Origin: Mycobacterium avium subsp. avium
Lineage (GTDB): Bacteria; Actinomycetota; Actinomycetes; Mycobacteriales; Mycobacteriaceae
Direction of reading: 5' to 3'
Assembly: GCF_009741445.1 (NCBI RefSeq)
Contig: NZ_CP046507.1
Coordinates: 1,798,001-1,862,000, forward strand
DNA: 64,000 bases
The notes below the pieces were generated by a model, which ran no database searches, was not told the origin of the DNA, and saw only the letters and a list, made by a program, of their open reading frames with translations. The translations under genes and the position numbers were made by a program. Positions 24,972 through 34,565 of the stretch are shown here, one piece after another; the stretch's first letter is position 1; the number at the start of each line of letters is the position of its first letter.

Positions 24972-25625
24972 ATGACCACCACTTCGTCCATCGAAACCAT
25001 CGCCGACATCGCCATACCTGACACCGCATTGGTTCGCGAGATCACCGAGTTCATCCGGGATGCCGAGGACGACCTGCTTTTCCACCATTCCCGACGGGTA
25101 TTCCTCTTCGGCGCGCTGCAGGGCCGGCGCCGGGGACTGCAACCGGACCTGGAACTGCTGTACGCGGGCGCCATGTTTCACGACCTGGGCCTGACCGAGC
25201 GCTACCGCGATTCCGCCCTGCGCTTCGAGGTCGACGGTGCCAATGCGGCGCGGGAGTTCCTGCTGCACCGCGGCGTCAGCAAGGCAGACGCCGACAAGGT
25301 ATGGCTGGGCATCGCCTTGCACACCACCCCGGGGGTGCCCGAATTCCTGGATCCCGAAATCGCCTTGGTGACCGCCGGTGTCGAGACCGATGTGGTGGGC
25401 GTTGGCTGCGACGATCTTGCTCCCGAAGCGCTCGCCGCGGTGGTCGCCGCCCATCCGCGCCCAGATTTCAAAACGCGCATTCTGCAGGCCTTCAACGACG
25501 GGATGAAGCACCGCCCGCACAGCACGTTCGGCACGATGAACGCCGATGTGCTCGAGCACTTCGACCCGACTTTCGCCCGCGACAACTTCGTCGACCTGAT
25601 CCTCAACAACGGCTGGCCCGAATAG
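24972..25625 (+). CDS. HD-domain phosphohydrolase-like protein
   Basis: 217 residues of the HD superfamily. H38/H39 (LLFHHSRRVFLFG), H70-D71 (GAMFHDLGL) and H118 (IALHTTPGVP) fit the metal-binding set of the cyanamide-hydratase/Ddi2-like branch. Proteins of this branch hydrolyse or hydrate small nitrogen compounds, but the true substrate here is unknown. It has a purine-rich ribosome site (GAGGAG) and follows an SDR closely. It converges with the FadD gene at 25649. Confidence 0.82.
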   Translation: MTTTSSIETIADIAIPDTALVREITEFIRDAEDDLLFHHSRRVFLFGALQGRRRGLQPDLELLYAGAMFHDLGLTERYRDSALRFEVDGANAAREFLLHRGVSKADADKVWLGIALHTTPGVPEFLDPEIALVTAGVETDVVGVGCDDLAPEALAAVVAAHPRPDFKTRILQAFNDGMKHRPHSTFGTMNADVLEHFDPTFARDNFVDLILNNGWPE

Positions 25626-25648
25626 CATCGCGCCGCAAGGTCGCCGCT

Positions 25649-27469
25649 TCAGTCCGATGCGGCTGAATGTCCTGCGGATCGCTTGCCTTGCTCGGTGTAC
25701 ATCGCGTCGATCTGGGCGGCGTATCCGGTGGCGATCGGTTTACGTTTGAGCTTGGCCGTCGGTGTGAGGTATTGGCTGCCGGGTTCCCAGACGTCGGCCA
25801 ACACCGTGTAGCGCTTGATCTGTTCGACCCGCGACAGCCGGCGATTGGCGGCCGCCATTCCCTTCTCGATTTCGGCGCGCACCGCCGGATTGCGGACAAG
25901 TTCGCGGAGCGAACCCGAAAGACCGTGCGCGTGCGCATATTCGGTGACGGAGTCGGGATCCAGGGTGATCAGGGCGGTGTTGTACGCCCGAGCATCGCCG
26001 ATCACCACGACGGGGCCGGCCAGCGGGCAGCTAGCGGCGATGGTGTTTTCGATGTTGGTTGGCGACATGTTCTTGCCGGCGGCGTTGATGATGAGTTCCT
26101 TTTTGCGGTCGACGATGCGCAGGTAGCCGTCTTCGTCGATCTCGCCGATATCGCCGGTGTGCAGCCACCCATCGGAATCGATTGCCTCCGCGGTCTTCTC
26201 GGGCGCCTTGCGGTAGCCGCGCATCACGTTCTTGCCCCGCACCAGCACCTCCCCGTCGGAGGCAACGGTTACCTCAGTCCCCGGAACCGGGGTACCAACC
26301 GTTCCGATCTTGATCCGTTCCGGACGATTCACGGTCGCACCGGCCGTACATTCGGTCATCCCGTACCCCTCGCATACCGGGATGCCCAAGCCCAAGACGA
26401 ACTCGTGAACCTCCCGCGGGATCGGGGCCGCGCCGGTGACGCCGATCCGAAGCCGGTCCATGCCCAGCCGCCGGCGCACCTTCGACAACACCAGCCGGTC
26501 GGCGAACGCGTACCGAAGCTTCTCGGCAAGTCCGACCGGGCGGCCATCTGACACGGCCCGGGCCCTCGCGCGGCCGACCCCGAACGCCCATTTCGCAAGC
26601 GCTCGCTTGCCGGCAGGTTCCGCATCTACCGCAGCTTCCAGACCCGCCTTGGCCTTGATCCACACCCGCGGCACGCCAAGGAAGAGCGTCGGCCGCACCT
26701 CGGTCAACGCGGGCAGCACAGCCTTGAAATCGCCGACGGTGGTGATCTGCAGGCCGTAGAGCAGGTTTTGATAGTGAGTGATCCAGCGGTTGGCGGCGTG
26801 TGCATCGGGCAGATAGGACACCGCCCGGTCGGCATGCGTGATCCCACCCACCTCTTCGGTGATCCGGGCGTTCTCGATGAAGTTGGTGTGGGTGAGCTCA
26901 ACGCCTTTCGGAGGGCCGGTGGTGCCCGAGGTGTAGACGATGGTCAGCACGTCGTCCGGCCCGACCGCCCGCCATGACCGCTCGAAGTCGAAATCGGCTG
27001 CGGGGGAGGCCTCGAGTTGACCGAGCCCGATGGCACCGTTCGCCGCGCCGTCGACGCACACGACGTGTTCGACAGTGCCGCCCTGCTGCGCCGCGGCGAG
27101 AACCTGTGGCAGGAAAGTGCCTTCGCAGATCACCACGTGGTTGTCTGCGTTGTCGAACTGATACGCCAGCAGCTCGGGTGGATTGGTGTTGTACACCGAA
27201 AACGGTGTGGCACCGGTGTGCAGGACCGCGGTGTCGCACAAATGGAACTCGGGGCGGTTACTCATCATCAGCGCAACGGTGTCGCCGTTCCCTACGCCGA
27301 GCCCGGCCAGCCCCGCCGCGATCGCCCGCACCCGGTCGCGGTACTGACGCCAGGTGATGGTCGTGGCATCGCCGAGGGTGCGCAGCGCCACCGCGTCCGG
27401 GTGCTTGGCCGCGGTCGCCTGGAAGGCTTCGCACAGGGTGGTGGGCCGGCTGGCCGGTGCATGGGTCAT
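25649..27469 (-). CDS. Long-chain acyl-CoA synthetase (FadD-type)
   Basis: About 606 residues of the AMP-binding, fatty-acyl-CoA synthetase family. Seen are the P-loop-like IVYTSGTTGPPKGVELTH, VCEGYGMTECTAG, WLHTGDIGEIDEDGYL, the linker IVDRKKELIINAAGKNMSP and a C-terminal KLKRKP with catalytic Lys. This length and these motifs resemble FadD11/FadD15-like enzymes with a free-acid activating role. ATG 27469 follows AAGG and starts MTHAPASRPTTLCEAF; ATG 27490 would add seven residues. It is divergent from the alpha/beta hydrolase gene over a 60-bp promoter holding the palindrome shared with the beta-oxidation operon. Confidence 0.9.
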   Translation of the reverse strand: MTHAPASRPTTLCEAFQATAAKHPDAVALRTLGDATTITWRQYRDRVRAIAAGLAGLGVGNGDTVALMMSNRPEFHLCDTAVLHTGATPFSVYNTNPPELLAYQFDNADNHVVICEGTFLPQVLAAAQQGGTVEHVVCVDGAANGAIGLGQLEASPAADFDFERSWRAVGPDDVLTIVYTSGTTGPPKGVELTHTNFIENARITEEVGGITHADRAVSYLPDAHAANRWITHYQNLLYGLQITTVGDFKAVLPALTEVRPTLFLGVPRVWIKAKAGLEAAVDAEPAGKRALAKWAFGVGRARARAVSDGRPVGLAEKLRYAFADRLVLSKVRRRLGMDRLRIGVTGAAPIPREVHEFVLGLGIPVCEGYGMTECTAGATVNRPERIKIGTVGTPVPGTEVTVASDGEVLVRGKNVMRGYRKAPEKTAEAIDSDGWLHTGDIGEIDEDGYLRIVDRKKELIINAAGKNMSPTNIENTIAASCPLAGPVVVIGDARAYNTALITLDPDSVTEYAHAHGLSGSLRELVRNPAVRAEIEKGMAAANRRLSRVEQIKRYTVLADVWEPGSQYLTPTAKLKRKPIATGYAAQIDAMYTEQGKRSAGHSAASD

Positions 27470-27497
27470 CAGCTGCCTTGAACTAGTCATCAAAATT

Positions 27498-27523
27498 GTT
27501 TACAGTACAGCTGTATTGTCACG
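27498..27523. promoter_or_regulatory. Candidate TetR operator, site 1 (fadD/hydrolase promoter)
   Basis: TTTACAGTACAGCTGTAT with the perfect ten-base palindrome TACAGCTGTA at 27506-27515. It lies between the divergent fadD and hydrolase starts, and the same sequence with two changes in 18 occurs at 29172. See the finding on a shared regulon. Confidence 0.65.
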
Positions 27524-27553
27524 TAGCGATCGCGCAGACGCAAGGCGGGAACC

Positions 27554-28498
27554 ATGGTGAGTGGCCGGCGGGGGCTAGTGCCGCGTTTCGACCCCGAAAG
27601 CCGCGCTGAGGGCTTGTTTCGGGAGCCGCGGGTAGCCTACGACGCGACGACGGTGGCGACGCACGACGGCGCGCAGCTGCATGTGCGCAGTTACGGTTCG
27701 GCGTTCGGCCAGCCGATCGTGCTGATCCATGGTTTCGGATGCCGCATCGAGTACTGGAACCCGCAGATCAACGCTCTTGCCGCCAAGTATCGGGTGATCG
27801 CCTACGACCAGCGCGGGCTGGGCCGCAGCACGCTGGGCTCTGACGGCGTGCGCCCCGACGTGCTGGGGCGCGACCTTGCCGCCGTGCTCGACGCGGTGTT
27901 GGCACCGGGGGAACGGGCGGTGTTGGTGGGACACAGTTTTGGTGGGATCACCATCATGGCGTGGGCACAGCGCTTCGCCGCCCACGCGGTGTCGGCGGTG
28001 CTGTTGGCCAACACCATCGCCGAGCGCTTCAGCGCCACCACGATGCTGCTGCCATTCGCCGACCGCTATCGCCACATCCGCCGACCGTTGATCACCGCGT
28101 TAGCGGGCTCGACGATGACGCTTCCCTCGATCCGCTGGTCACGGTGGCCGCTGCAGCGGATGGCATTGTCCCGCTACGCCGATCGGCAGGCGGTGGACTT
28201 CGTCTATGAGATCCTGGCCGACTGCCGCACCGATGTGCGGGCGGTGTGGGGAGCGGGGCTGTCCGGGTTGGACGTCACCGCCGGGTTGGAGAAACTCACG
28301 GTGCCGACCACCGTGGTGACCGGCACCGAGGATCGGCTGACGCCGCCGGCAGTTGCACACCGGATCGCCGAGGCACTACAGGTCCGGGGCAGTCTGCACC
28401 GGTTCGCGCGGTTTCCCCGCGCCGGGCACTGCACGAATATCGAAGTGCCATACGCGTTTAACGCCGAGATCGAACAGTTGGCGGACGCGACCCGCTGA
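27554..28498 (+). CDS. Alpha/beta-fold hydrolase
   Basis: 314 residues. Oxyanion-hole HGFGC follows VLIHG (about residue 59), the nucleophile elbow is VGHSFGG with S128, the acid is in TGTEDRLTPP and the base in the C-terminal AGHCTNIE. The order and spacing are those of lipase/esterase or C-C hydrolase relatives. ATG 27554 is used. It diverges from fadD and is convergent with tetR, and is probably part of the same regulon; it might release an acyl group or hydrolyse a ring-cleavage product. Confidence 0.87.
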   Translation: MVSGRRGLVPRFDPESRAEGLFREPRVAYDATTVATHDGAQLHVRSYGSAFGQPIVLIHGFGCRIEYWNPQINALAAKYRVIAYDQRGLGRSTLGSDGVRPDVLGRDLAAVLDAVLAPGERAVLVGHSFGGITIMAWAQRFAAHAVSAVLLANTIAERFSATTMLLPFADRYRHIRRPLITALAGSTMTLPSIRWSRWPLQRMALSRYADRQAVDFVYEILADCRTDVRAVWGAGLSGLDVTAGLEKLTVPTTVVTGTEDRLTPPAVAHRIAEALQVRGSLHRFARFPRAGHCTNIEVPYAFNAEIEQLADATR

Positions 28499-28518
28499 TA
28501 ACCGGCGCCGGGGCCACG

Positions 28519-29106
28519 TTAGTTTTCGACGGTGATGCGCAGCCGGGGCTTGCGGGCGTCAGTCGGCTTGGCGACGCGGTCCCACACCGCGTCGACCATG
28601 GGCTGCAACAGCAGCTCGCCCATTTGGCGAATCAAGACGCCCAGGATCTGGGTGGACTCGGGGCGTTTGGTGGATGCCATTCCCGAACCCCGCAGGGCTG
28701 TGATTTCGCGGCGAGTCAGCTCGATGAGCGCATCGAGCAGGTGCAGCCGATCCTCGGAGGGATCGAGCACCGCGCGCCGCACGTAGTTGACCACCGGGGG
28801 GTTGTCGCGCAGCATGCGGGCGACCGCCTCGTCGCGGGCCGCCGCGACGTGCCGCGCACTGCCCTCGGCCGGAACCTGGGCCAGCGCGTGGGCGAAGTAG
28901 TCCACCACCAGCTGGTCGACTGCATCGCGCACACCGGCCTTGGTTTTGAAGTGGTGTTGCACCAACCCCAGGGTGACGCCGGCCGCAGAGGCTATGTCGC
29001 GCAGCGAAATTCGATCTTCACCATATTGCGCGTAAAGGTCCAGCGCGGCGTTGCGAATTCGCGCCTTGGCCGTCAGGTCCTCGTTGGTCGCCCGCGGATT
29101 GGTCAT
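28519..29106 (-). CDS. TetR-family regulator of the adjacent lipid-degradation genes
   Basis: 195 residues. The N-terminal helix-turn-helix is ARIRNAALDLYAQYGEDRIS, LRDIASAAGVTLGLVQHHF, then KAGVRDAV; the C-terminal ligand-binding part ends with a Trp/Arg segment. ATG 29106 is favoured because AGGAG lies eight bases upstream, with two GTG codons just before it. It is divergent from the CoA-transferase operon, and the shared gap carries the palindrome also found between fadD and the hydrolase. This supports an autoregulated repressor that senses an acyl-CoA or related ligand. Confidence 0.88.
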   Translation of the reverse strand: MTNPRATNEDLTAKARIRNAALDLYAQYGEDRISLRDIASAAGVTLGLVQHHFKTKAGVRDAVDQLVVDYFAHALAQVPAEGSARHVAAARDEAVARMLRDNPPVVNYVRRAVLDPSEDRLHLLDALIELTRREITALRGSGMASTKRPESTQILGVLIRQMGELLLQPMVDAVWDRVAKPTDARKPRLRITVEN

Positions 29107-29170
29107 CACCACTGCTCCTGGTCCACGCCGCTATGTTAGCGCCTGACCCAATTAGCTCTACGTTTGATCT

Positions 29171-29195
29171 ATTTACAATACATCTGTATCGCACG
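29171..29195. promoter_or_regulatory. Candidate TetR operator, site 2 (tetR/CoA-transferase promoter)
   Basis: TTTACAATACATCTGTAT at 29172-29189, containing the inverted repeat ATACA-N2-TGTAT. It matches site 1 at 27499 in 16 of 18 bases and lies in the gap between tetR and the CoA-transferase gene. Confidence 0.65.
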
Positions 29196-29219
29196 CTGGG
29201 GAATGGAGGATGACGTTCT

Positions 29220-30038
29220 ATGCAGCCCCTGATCGGTGTCACGGTGGTGTCGTTGGCCGTGAACCTGCCCGGTCCGCTGGCGGCGGCCCGGCTCGCCGAA
29301 CTGGGTGCCGCGGTGACGAAGGTGGAGCCGGCGACGGAGGATCCGCTCGCCGCCGCCGCGCCCGACTGGTACGCGCGGCTGATCGAGCACCAAAACGTGC
29401 TGACGCTCGATCTCAAGGACACCGGTGATCGCGCCAAGCTCGACGAACTGCTGGCGGGCGCCGACCTGCTGATCACCTCGATGCGGCCCTCGGCGCTGCA
29501 TCGGTCAGGCCTGGCGCGCCCGCAGCAGAAGTTTCCGCGGTTGTCGTTGATCGAGATCGTCGGGCATCACGGCGAGCGCGCCGAGACCCCGGGCCATGAC
29601 CTGAACTACCAGGCGGCCCAGGGCACGCTGACCCCGCCGCATATGCCGAAGGTGCCGATCGCCGATGTGCTCGGCGCCGAACGCGCGGTGTCGAGCGCGC
29701 TCGCGGCGCTGCTGCAAGCCGCGAAAGCGGGTGCGGGACAACGCTACCGCGTCGTGTTGGAGGAAGCCGCCGCCCGGGCTGGCGATGCGGTGCGCTACGG
29801 GCTGATGGGGGAGGGCGCGGTGCTCGGCGGCGCCTACCCCGGATACGGCATCTACGCGTCCGCCGACGGCTACGTCGCCCTTGGGGCGATAGAACCGCAC
29901 TTTTTCGCCCGCACGTGCCAGGTGTTCGGCGCCGACGGGAGTCACGAAAGCCTGGGCGCGGCGTTCGCGGCCAAGACCACCGCCGAGCTGGAAGACCTTG
30001 CGCGGCATATGGATATTCCCCTGAACGAAGTGAGGTAG
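29220..30038 (+). CDS. Short CaiB/BaiF-type (class III) CoA-transferase
   Basis: 272 residues. The N-terminal Rossmann part of class III CoA-transferases is present: VTVVSLAVNLPGPLAAARLAE, AVTKVEPATEDPL, VLTLDLKDTGDR, PRLSLIEIVGHHGE and a catalytic-Asp-like GHDLNYQAAQG. The family is usually near 380-400 residues, so about a third of the C-terminal region is shortened although the end is clean. It starts the operon that continues two bases later with the acyl-CoA dehydrogenase. It may move CoA onto a carboxylate, or racemise a 2-methylacyl-CoA as in the Mcr/Far branch. Confidence 0.82.
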   Translation: MQPLIGVTVVSLAVNLPGPLAAARLAELGAAVTKVEPATEDPLAAAAPDWYARLIEHQNVLTLDLKDTGDRAKLDELLAGADLLITSMRPSALHRSGLARPQQKFPRLSLIEIVGHHGERAETPGHDLNYQAAQGTLTPPHMPKVPIADVLGAERAVSSALAALLQAAKAGAGQRYRVVLEEAAARAGDAVRYGLMGEGAVLGGAYPGYGIYASADGYVALGAIEPHFFARTCQVFGADGSHESLGAAFAAKTTAELEDLARHMDIPLNEVR

Positions 30039-30040
30039 AT

Positions 30041-31204
30041 ATGTCCGAATTGTTTCCCGATTACCGTCCGAGTTGGGAGACCGACCAGCACCGCGAGCTG
30101 CGCAAGCACGCCGCGGAGTTCTTCCGCAAGGAGGCCACCCCGAACCAGGAACGCTGGGCCGCCCAACACGCGGTCGATCGGGAGTTCTGGAACAAAGCCG
30201 GGGATGCCGGTTTGCTGGGCCTGGACCTGCCCGAGGAATACGGCGGCGCGGGCGGCGACTTCGCGATGAACGTCGTCGTGCAGGAGGAACTGGCCTACGC
30301 CTACGACCAGGGCTTCGGATTCGCCGTGCACTCGCCGATCGTCGCGCACTACATCTGGGCCTACGGCAGCGACGAGCAGCGCAGGCGGTGGCTGCCCAAG
30401 ATCATCAGCGGTGAGGCGGTGTTGGCCATCGCGATGACCGAACCAGGTACCGGGTCGGATCTGCAATCGGTGAAGACCACCGCGCGACGCGACGGCGACT
30501 TCTACGTCATCAACGGGTCGAAGACGTTCATCTCCAACGGAACTCACTGCGACCTGTTGGTGATCGTGGCCAAGACCGACCCGTCGAAGGGGGCTGCCGG
30601 GGTGTCGTTGATCGTGGCCGAAACCGACGAGAACCTGGCGGGGTTCGAGCGTGGCCGGGTGCTGGCCAAGATGGGCCAGCACGCGCAGGACACCCGCGAG
30701 CTGTTCTTCTCCGACATGCGGGTGCCGGTGGCCAACCTGCTCGGCGCGCAGGAGGGTCTGGGCTTTTACCAATTGATGGAGCAGCTTGCCCGCGAACGGC
30801 TCATCATCGCGACAATCTGCGCGGCGCTCGCCGAGGTCGCGGTGCTCGAGGCGATCAAGTACTCGCGGGAGCGGGAGGCGTTCGGCCGGCCGATCGGCAA
30901 GTTCCAGCACACCAAATTCGTGCTGGCCGATTGCAAAACGGAGGCGCTGGCGATCAAGACGATGGTCGACTACGCCGTCGGGCAGTACCTCGACGGCAAG
31001 AACGACCCGGCCACCGCGTCGATGGCCAAGCTGTTCGCCGCCGAGAAGAGCGACCAGATCGTCGACAAGTGCCTACAGATCTTCGGGGGCTACGGCTACA
31101 TGACCGAGTATCCGATCGCCAACATGTACACCGCGTCGCGGGTCAACCGGATCTACGGCGGTACCAGCGAAATCATGAAGGAAATCATCAGCCGCTCGCT
31201 GTAA
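30041..31204 (+). CDS. Acyl-CoA dehydrogenase (long-chain/isovaleryl type)
   Basis: 387 residues, full length. FAD-binding segments [14 protein letters not shown] and the [13 protein letters not shown] region, the signature [18 protein letters not shown] and C-terminal [14 protein letters not shown] are seen. The site that holds the catalytic Glu in short/medium-chain enzymes (IYEGT) is Gly here (IYGGT), and E252 in ARERLII sits where long-chain and isovaleryl-CoA dehydrogenases carry theirs. It carries out the first step of beta-oxidation. ATG 30041 follows GTGAGG and begins two bases after the CoA-transferase stop. Confidence 0.93.
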   Translation: MSELFPDYRPSWETDQHRELRKHAAEFFRKEATPNQERWAAQHAVDREFWNKAGDAGLLGLDLPEEYGGAGGDFAMNVVVQEELAYAYDQGFGFAVHSPIVAHYIWAYGSDEQRRRWLPKIISGEAVLAIAMTEPGTGSDLQSVKTTARRDGDFYVINGSKTFISNGTHCDLLVIVAKTDPSKGAAGVSLIVAETDENLAGFERGRVLAKMGQHAQDTRELFFSDMRVPVANLLGAQEGLGFYQLMEQLARERLIIATICAALAEVAVLEAIKYSREREAFGRPIGKFQHTKFVLADCKTEALAIKTMVDYAVGQYLDGKNDPATASMAKLFAAEKSDQIVDKCLQIFGGYGYMTEYPIANMYTASRVNRIYGGTSEIMKEIISRSL

Positions 31205-31214
31205 GGACGTTGAA

Positions 31215-32426
31215 TTGACTGAGGCATACATCTACGAGGGAATCCGCACCCCGCGGGGCAAGGGCAGAGCCAGCGGCGCGCTGCATTCCGTGAAGCCGAT
31301 CTCCTTGGTGGTCGGGCTGATCGACGAGCTGCGCCGCCGCTTTCCGGACCTCGACGAGGACCGCATCTCCGACGTCGTGCTCGGCGTCGTCACCCCGGTG
31401 GGCGATCAGGGCATGGACATCGCGCGCACGGCGGTCACCGTGGCCGGGCTGCCCGACACCGTGGGCGGGGTGCAGCTCAACCGGTTCTGCGGGTCGGGCC
31501 TGGACGCCGTCAACGTCGCGGCCAAGGCGGTGCGCTCGGGTTTCGACGAGTTGGTGATCGCCGGTGGGGTGGAGTCGATGTCGCGGGTCGAGATGGGCAG
31601 CGACCGAGGGGCGATGGCTTACGACGCGGCGACCGCCTACGACAACTACTTCATCCCCCAGGGGGTGGCCGCCGACCTGCTGGCCACCATCGAGGGGTAC
31701 ACCCGCGAGGACGTCGACGCCTACGCGGTGCGTTCGCAGCGGCGCGCCGCCGAGGCGTGGTCGGGCGGCTACTTCGCGAAATCGGTTGTGCCGGTGCGCG
31801 ATATCAACGGGTTGACCATCCTGGATCACGACGAGCACATGCGGCCGGACAGCACGGTGGAGGAGCTGGCCAAGTTGGCGCCCGCGTTCGCCGGAATCGG
31901 CGAATTCGGTGGTTTCGACGCCGTCGCGATGCAGCGCTACCACTGGGTCGAAGCGATCAACCACGTGCACACCGGCGGCAACAGCTCGGGCATTGTGGAC
32001 GGCGCCTCGCTGGTGCTGGTCGGTAGCGAGCAGGCCGGCGCGGCATCCGGTCTGACCCCGCGGGCGCGCATCGTGTCCGCGGCCACCAGCGGCGCCGACC
32101 CGGTGCTGATGTTCGGCGGCCCAATCCCGGCCGTGCGCAAAGCACTTGACCTTGCCGGCCTGACCATCGACGACATCGACCTGTTCGAGATGAACGAGGC
32201 CTTCGCGGCCATCGCCATCAAGATCCAACAGTATTTCGGCATCCCGGACCAGAAGTACAACGTCAACGGCGGTGCTATCGCGATGGGCCATCCGCTCGGT
32301 GCCACCGGCGCGATGCTGCTGGGCACCGTCCTCGACGAGCTGGAGCGGCGGGGTGGACGCTACGGCCTGATCACGCTGTGCGTCGCCGGCGGCATGGGCG
32401 TGGCGACCATCATCGAAAGGGTTTGA
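31215..32426 (+). CDS. Acetyl-CoA acyltransferase (thiolase)
   Basis: 403 residues. Nucleophilic C92 is in [18 protein letters not shown], the [15 protein letters not shown] motif with H359, and C389 in LCVAGGMG complete the thiolase active site. It cleaves 3-ketoacyl-CoA to acetyl-CoA and a shortened acyl-CoA. The C-terminal CVAGGMG is a variant of the common CIGGGQG. The TTG start at 31215 is supported by AAGGA. It lies between acyl-CoA dehydrogenase and FadB with gaps of about 10 and 6 bases, so it is in the same operon. Confidence 0.93.
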   Translation: MTEAYIYEGIRTPRGKGRASGALHSVKPISLVVGLIDELRRRFPDLDEDRISDVVLGVVTPVGDQGMDIARTAVTVAGLPDTVGGVQLNRFCGSGLDAVNVAAKAVRSGFDELVIAGGVESMSRVEMGSDRGAMAYDAATAYDNYFIPQGVAADLLATIEGYTREDVDAYAVRSQRRAAEAWSGGYFAKSVVPVRDINGLTILDHDEHMRPDSTVEELAKLAPAFAGIGEFGGFDAVAMQRYHWVEAINHVHTGGNSSGIVDGASLVLVGSEQAGAASGLTPRARIVSAATSGADPVLMFGGPIPAVRKALDLAGLTIDDIDLFEMNEAFAAIAIKIQQYFGIPDQKYNVNGGAIAMGHPLGATGAMLLGTVLDELERRGGRYGLITLCVAGGMGVATIIERV

Positions 32427-32432
32427 GTTCAA

Positions 32433-34565
32433 TTGAGTGACAGCATTATTGGCTGGGACAAGGACGCCGACGGGATCGTCACGCTGACGATCGACGACCT
32501 TGACAACGGCGCCAATATGCTCACCGATGCCTACGTCGAGCAGATGGGCGCGATGATCGACCGGCTCGAGGCCGAGGTCGACGAGACCACCGGTGTGGTG
32601 ATCACCTCGGGCAAGTCCACGTTTTTCGCCGGCGCCGATCTGACCCAGATCCGCAGCGCCGGACCCGAGCACGCGCAGCAGCTGTTCGACGGCTCCACGG
32701 CGATCAAACGTGATCTGCGTCGGCTGGAGACGCTGGGCAAACCGGTCGTCGCCGCGATCAACGGCGCCGCGTTGGGCGGCGGGCTGGAGCTGGCGCTGGC
32801 GACCCATCACCGCATCGCGGCCGACGTGGCGGGCAGCGTGATCGGCCTGCCCGAAGTGATGCTGGGTGTGCTACCCGGAGCCGGCGGCGTGGCGCGCAGC
32901 GTGCGGCTGCTCGGCATCCAAAACGCACTGATGCAGGTGTTGTTGACCGGCAACCGGTTCAAGCCGGCCAAGGCCCAACAGGTAGGACTGGTCGACGAAC
33001 TGGTCGAGTCGGTCGAGGAATTGGTGCCAGCCGCCAAGACGTGGATCCTGGCCAACCCGGACAAGCATGTGCAGCCGTGGGATGTCCCGGGTTTCGAGAT
33101 TCCCGGTGGCGGCCCGGCCACGTCGGCGTTTGCGGCCAACCTGCCGGCGTTTCCGGCCAACTTGCGCAAGCAGCTCAAGGGCTCGAGGATGCCGGCGCCG
33201 CGAGCAATCATGGCGGCCGCACTCGAAGGGGCCCAGGTCGACTTCGACACCGCCCAGGTCATCGAGACCCGCTACTTCGTGCACCTGGTCACCGGCCCGA
33301 TCGCCAAGAACATGATTCAGGCGTTCTTCTTCGATTTGCAGGCCGTGCAGGGCGGCACGTCGCGCCCCGCCGACGTCCCCGAGCGCACGATCAACAAGGT
33401 CGGCATCCTGGGTGCGGGCATGATGGGCGCCGGGATCGCGTATGTGACAGCGAAAGCCGGCATCGACGTCGTCCTCAAAGACATCACGCTGCAGGCGGCC
33501 CGCAAGGGCAAGGCTTACTCGGAAAACCTCGAGCAGAAGGCATTGGCGAAAGGCCGTACCACCGAGGCGAAGTCGCAGGCACTGCTGGACCGCATCACCC
33601 CGACCGCCGACGCCGCCGACTTCGCCGGCGTGGATTTCGTGATCGAGGCGGTATTCGAAAACACCGAGCTGAAGAACAAGGTGTTCGCCGAGATCGAGAA
33701 CATCGTCGAACCCGGCGCCGTGCTGGGCTCCAACACCTCGTCGCTGCCGATCACCGACCTGGCCGCCGGGGTGAGTCGCCCGGAGAACTTCATCGGCATC
33801 CACTTCTTCTCACCGGTGGAAAAGATGGACCCGATCGAGATCATCCGCGGCGCAAAGACATCCGACGAGACCCTGGCCCGGGTCATCGACTACACGCTGG
33901 CCATCAAGAAGTACCCCATCGTGGTCAACGACGGCCGCGGATTTTTCACCACCCGGGTGTTCTCCACCTACCTGCTCGAGGCCTTCAACATGCTCGCCGA
34001 AGGCATCGACCCTGCCACCATCGAACAGGCGGCGCTTCAGGCCGGCTACCCGGCCGGGCCGCTACAGGTAGCCGACGAGCTCAGCTTCGGCACCATCCGC
34101 AAGATCATGGATGAGACGGTGCAGGCGGCCGCAGCCGACGGCCTCCCGCTCGACGAGTCGGTGCGCGTGGCCGCCGAGGTGGTCACCACGCTGATGGACA
34201 CTTTCGACCGCAACGGCAAGCAGGGCGGCGCGGGTTTCTACGACTACGCCGACGGCACCCGCGCCGGGTTGTGGGACGGTCTGCGAACGGCATTCAACAC
34301 CACACGCGCACTGTCGGTTCCGTTCGACGACCTGCAGGACCGCTACCTGTTCATCCAGGCGATCGAAACGCAGAAGGCCTACGACGACGGCGTCATCAGC
34401 TCCGACCCGGACGCCAACGTCGGCTCGATCTTCGGCATCGGCTACCCGCCGTGGACCGGCGGAGTGCGCCAGTTCGCCACCGGCTATCCGGGCGGCGCCG
34501 ATGCGTTCCGCCGGCGCGCCGACGAACTCGCGGCCGCGTATGGAGGGCGGTTCCGGTGGATCTGA
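32433..34565 (+). CDS. fadB: Trifunctional-type enoyl-CoA hydratase/3-hydroxyacyl-CoA dehydrogenase
   Basis: 710 residues, like mycobacterial FadB. The crotonase domain (1 to about 190) has FFAGADLTQI, AAINGAALGGGLELALA and GLPEVMLGVLPGAGG; the 3-hydroxyacyl-CoA dehydrogenase has the NAD motif VGILGAGMMGAGIAY near 322-336 and GIHFFSPVEKMDPIEII; then come two C-terminal domains. It catalyses steps two and three of beta-oxidation. The start is TTG 32433. Its last ten bases overlap the next SDR gene. It is a paralogue of, rather than necessarily the orthologue of, M. tuberculosis FadB (Rv0860). Confidence 0.93.
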   Translation: MSDSIIGWDKDADGIVTLTIDDLDNGANMLTDAYVEQMGAMIDRLEAEVDETTGVVITSGKSTFFAGADLTQIRSAGPEHAQQLFDGSTAIKRDLRRLETLGKPVVAAINGAALGGGLELALATHHRIAADVAGSVIGLPEVMLGVLPGAGGVARSVRLLGIQNALMQVLLTGNRFKPAKAQQVGLVDELVESVEELVPAAKTWILANPDKHVQPWDVPGFEIPGGGPATSAFAANLPAFPANLRKQLKGSRMPAPRAIMAAALEGAQVDFDTAQVIETRYFVHLVTGPIAKNMIQAFFFDLQAVQGGTSRPADVPERTINKVGILGAGMMGAGIAYVTAKAGIDVVLKDITLQAARKGKAYSENLEQKALAKGRTTEAKSQALLDRITPTADAADFAGVDFVIEAVFENTELKNKVFAEIENIVEPGAVLGSNTSSLPITDLAAGVSRPENFIGIHFFSPVEKMDPIEIIRGAKTSDETLARVIDYTLAIKKYPIVVNDGRGFFTTRVFSTYLLEAFNMLAEGIDPATIEQAALQAGYPAGPLQVADELSFGTIRKIMDETVQAAAADGLPLDESVRVAAEVVTTLMDTFDRNGKQGGAGFYDYADGTRAGLWDGLRTAFNTTRALSVPFDDLQDRYLFIQAIETQKAYDDGVISSDPDANVGSIFGIGYPPWTGGVRQFATGYPGGADAFRRRADELAAAYGGRFRWI

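Noticed and set aside
31188..32810. 540-codon minus-strand frame
   Set aside because: Antisense to the thiolase and the start of fadB, low-complexity composition.
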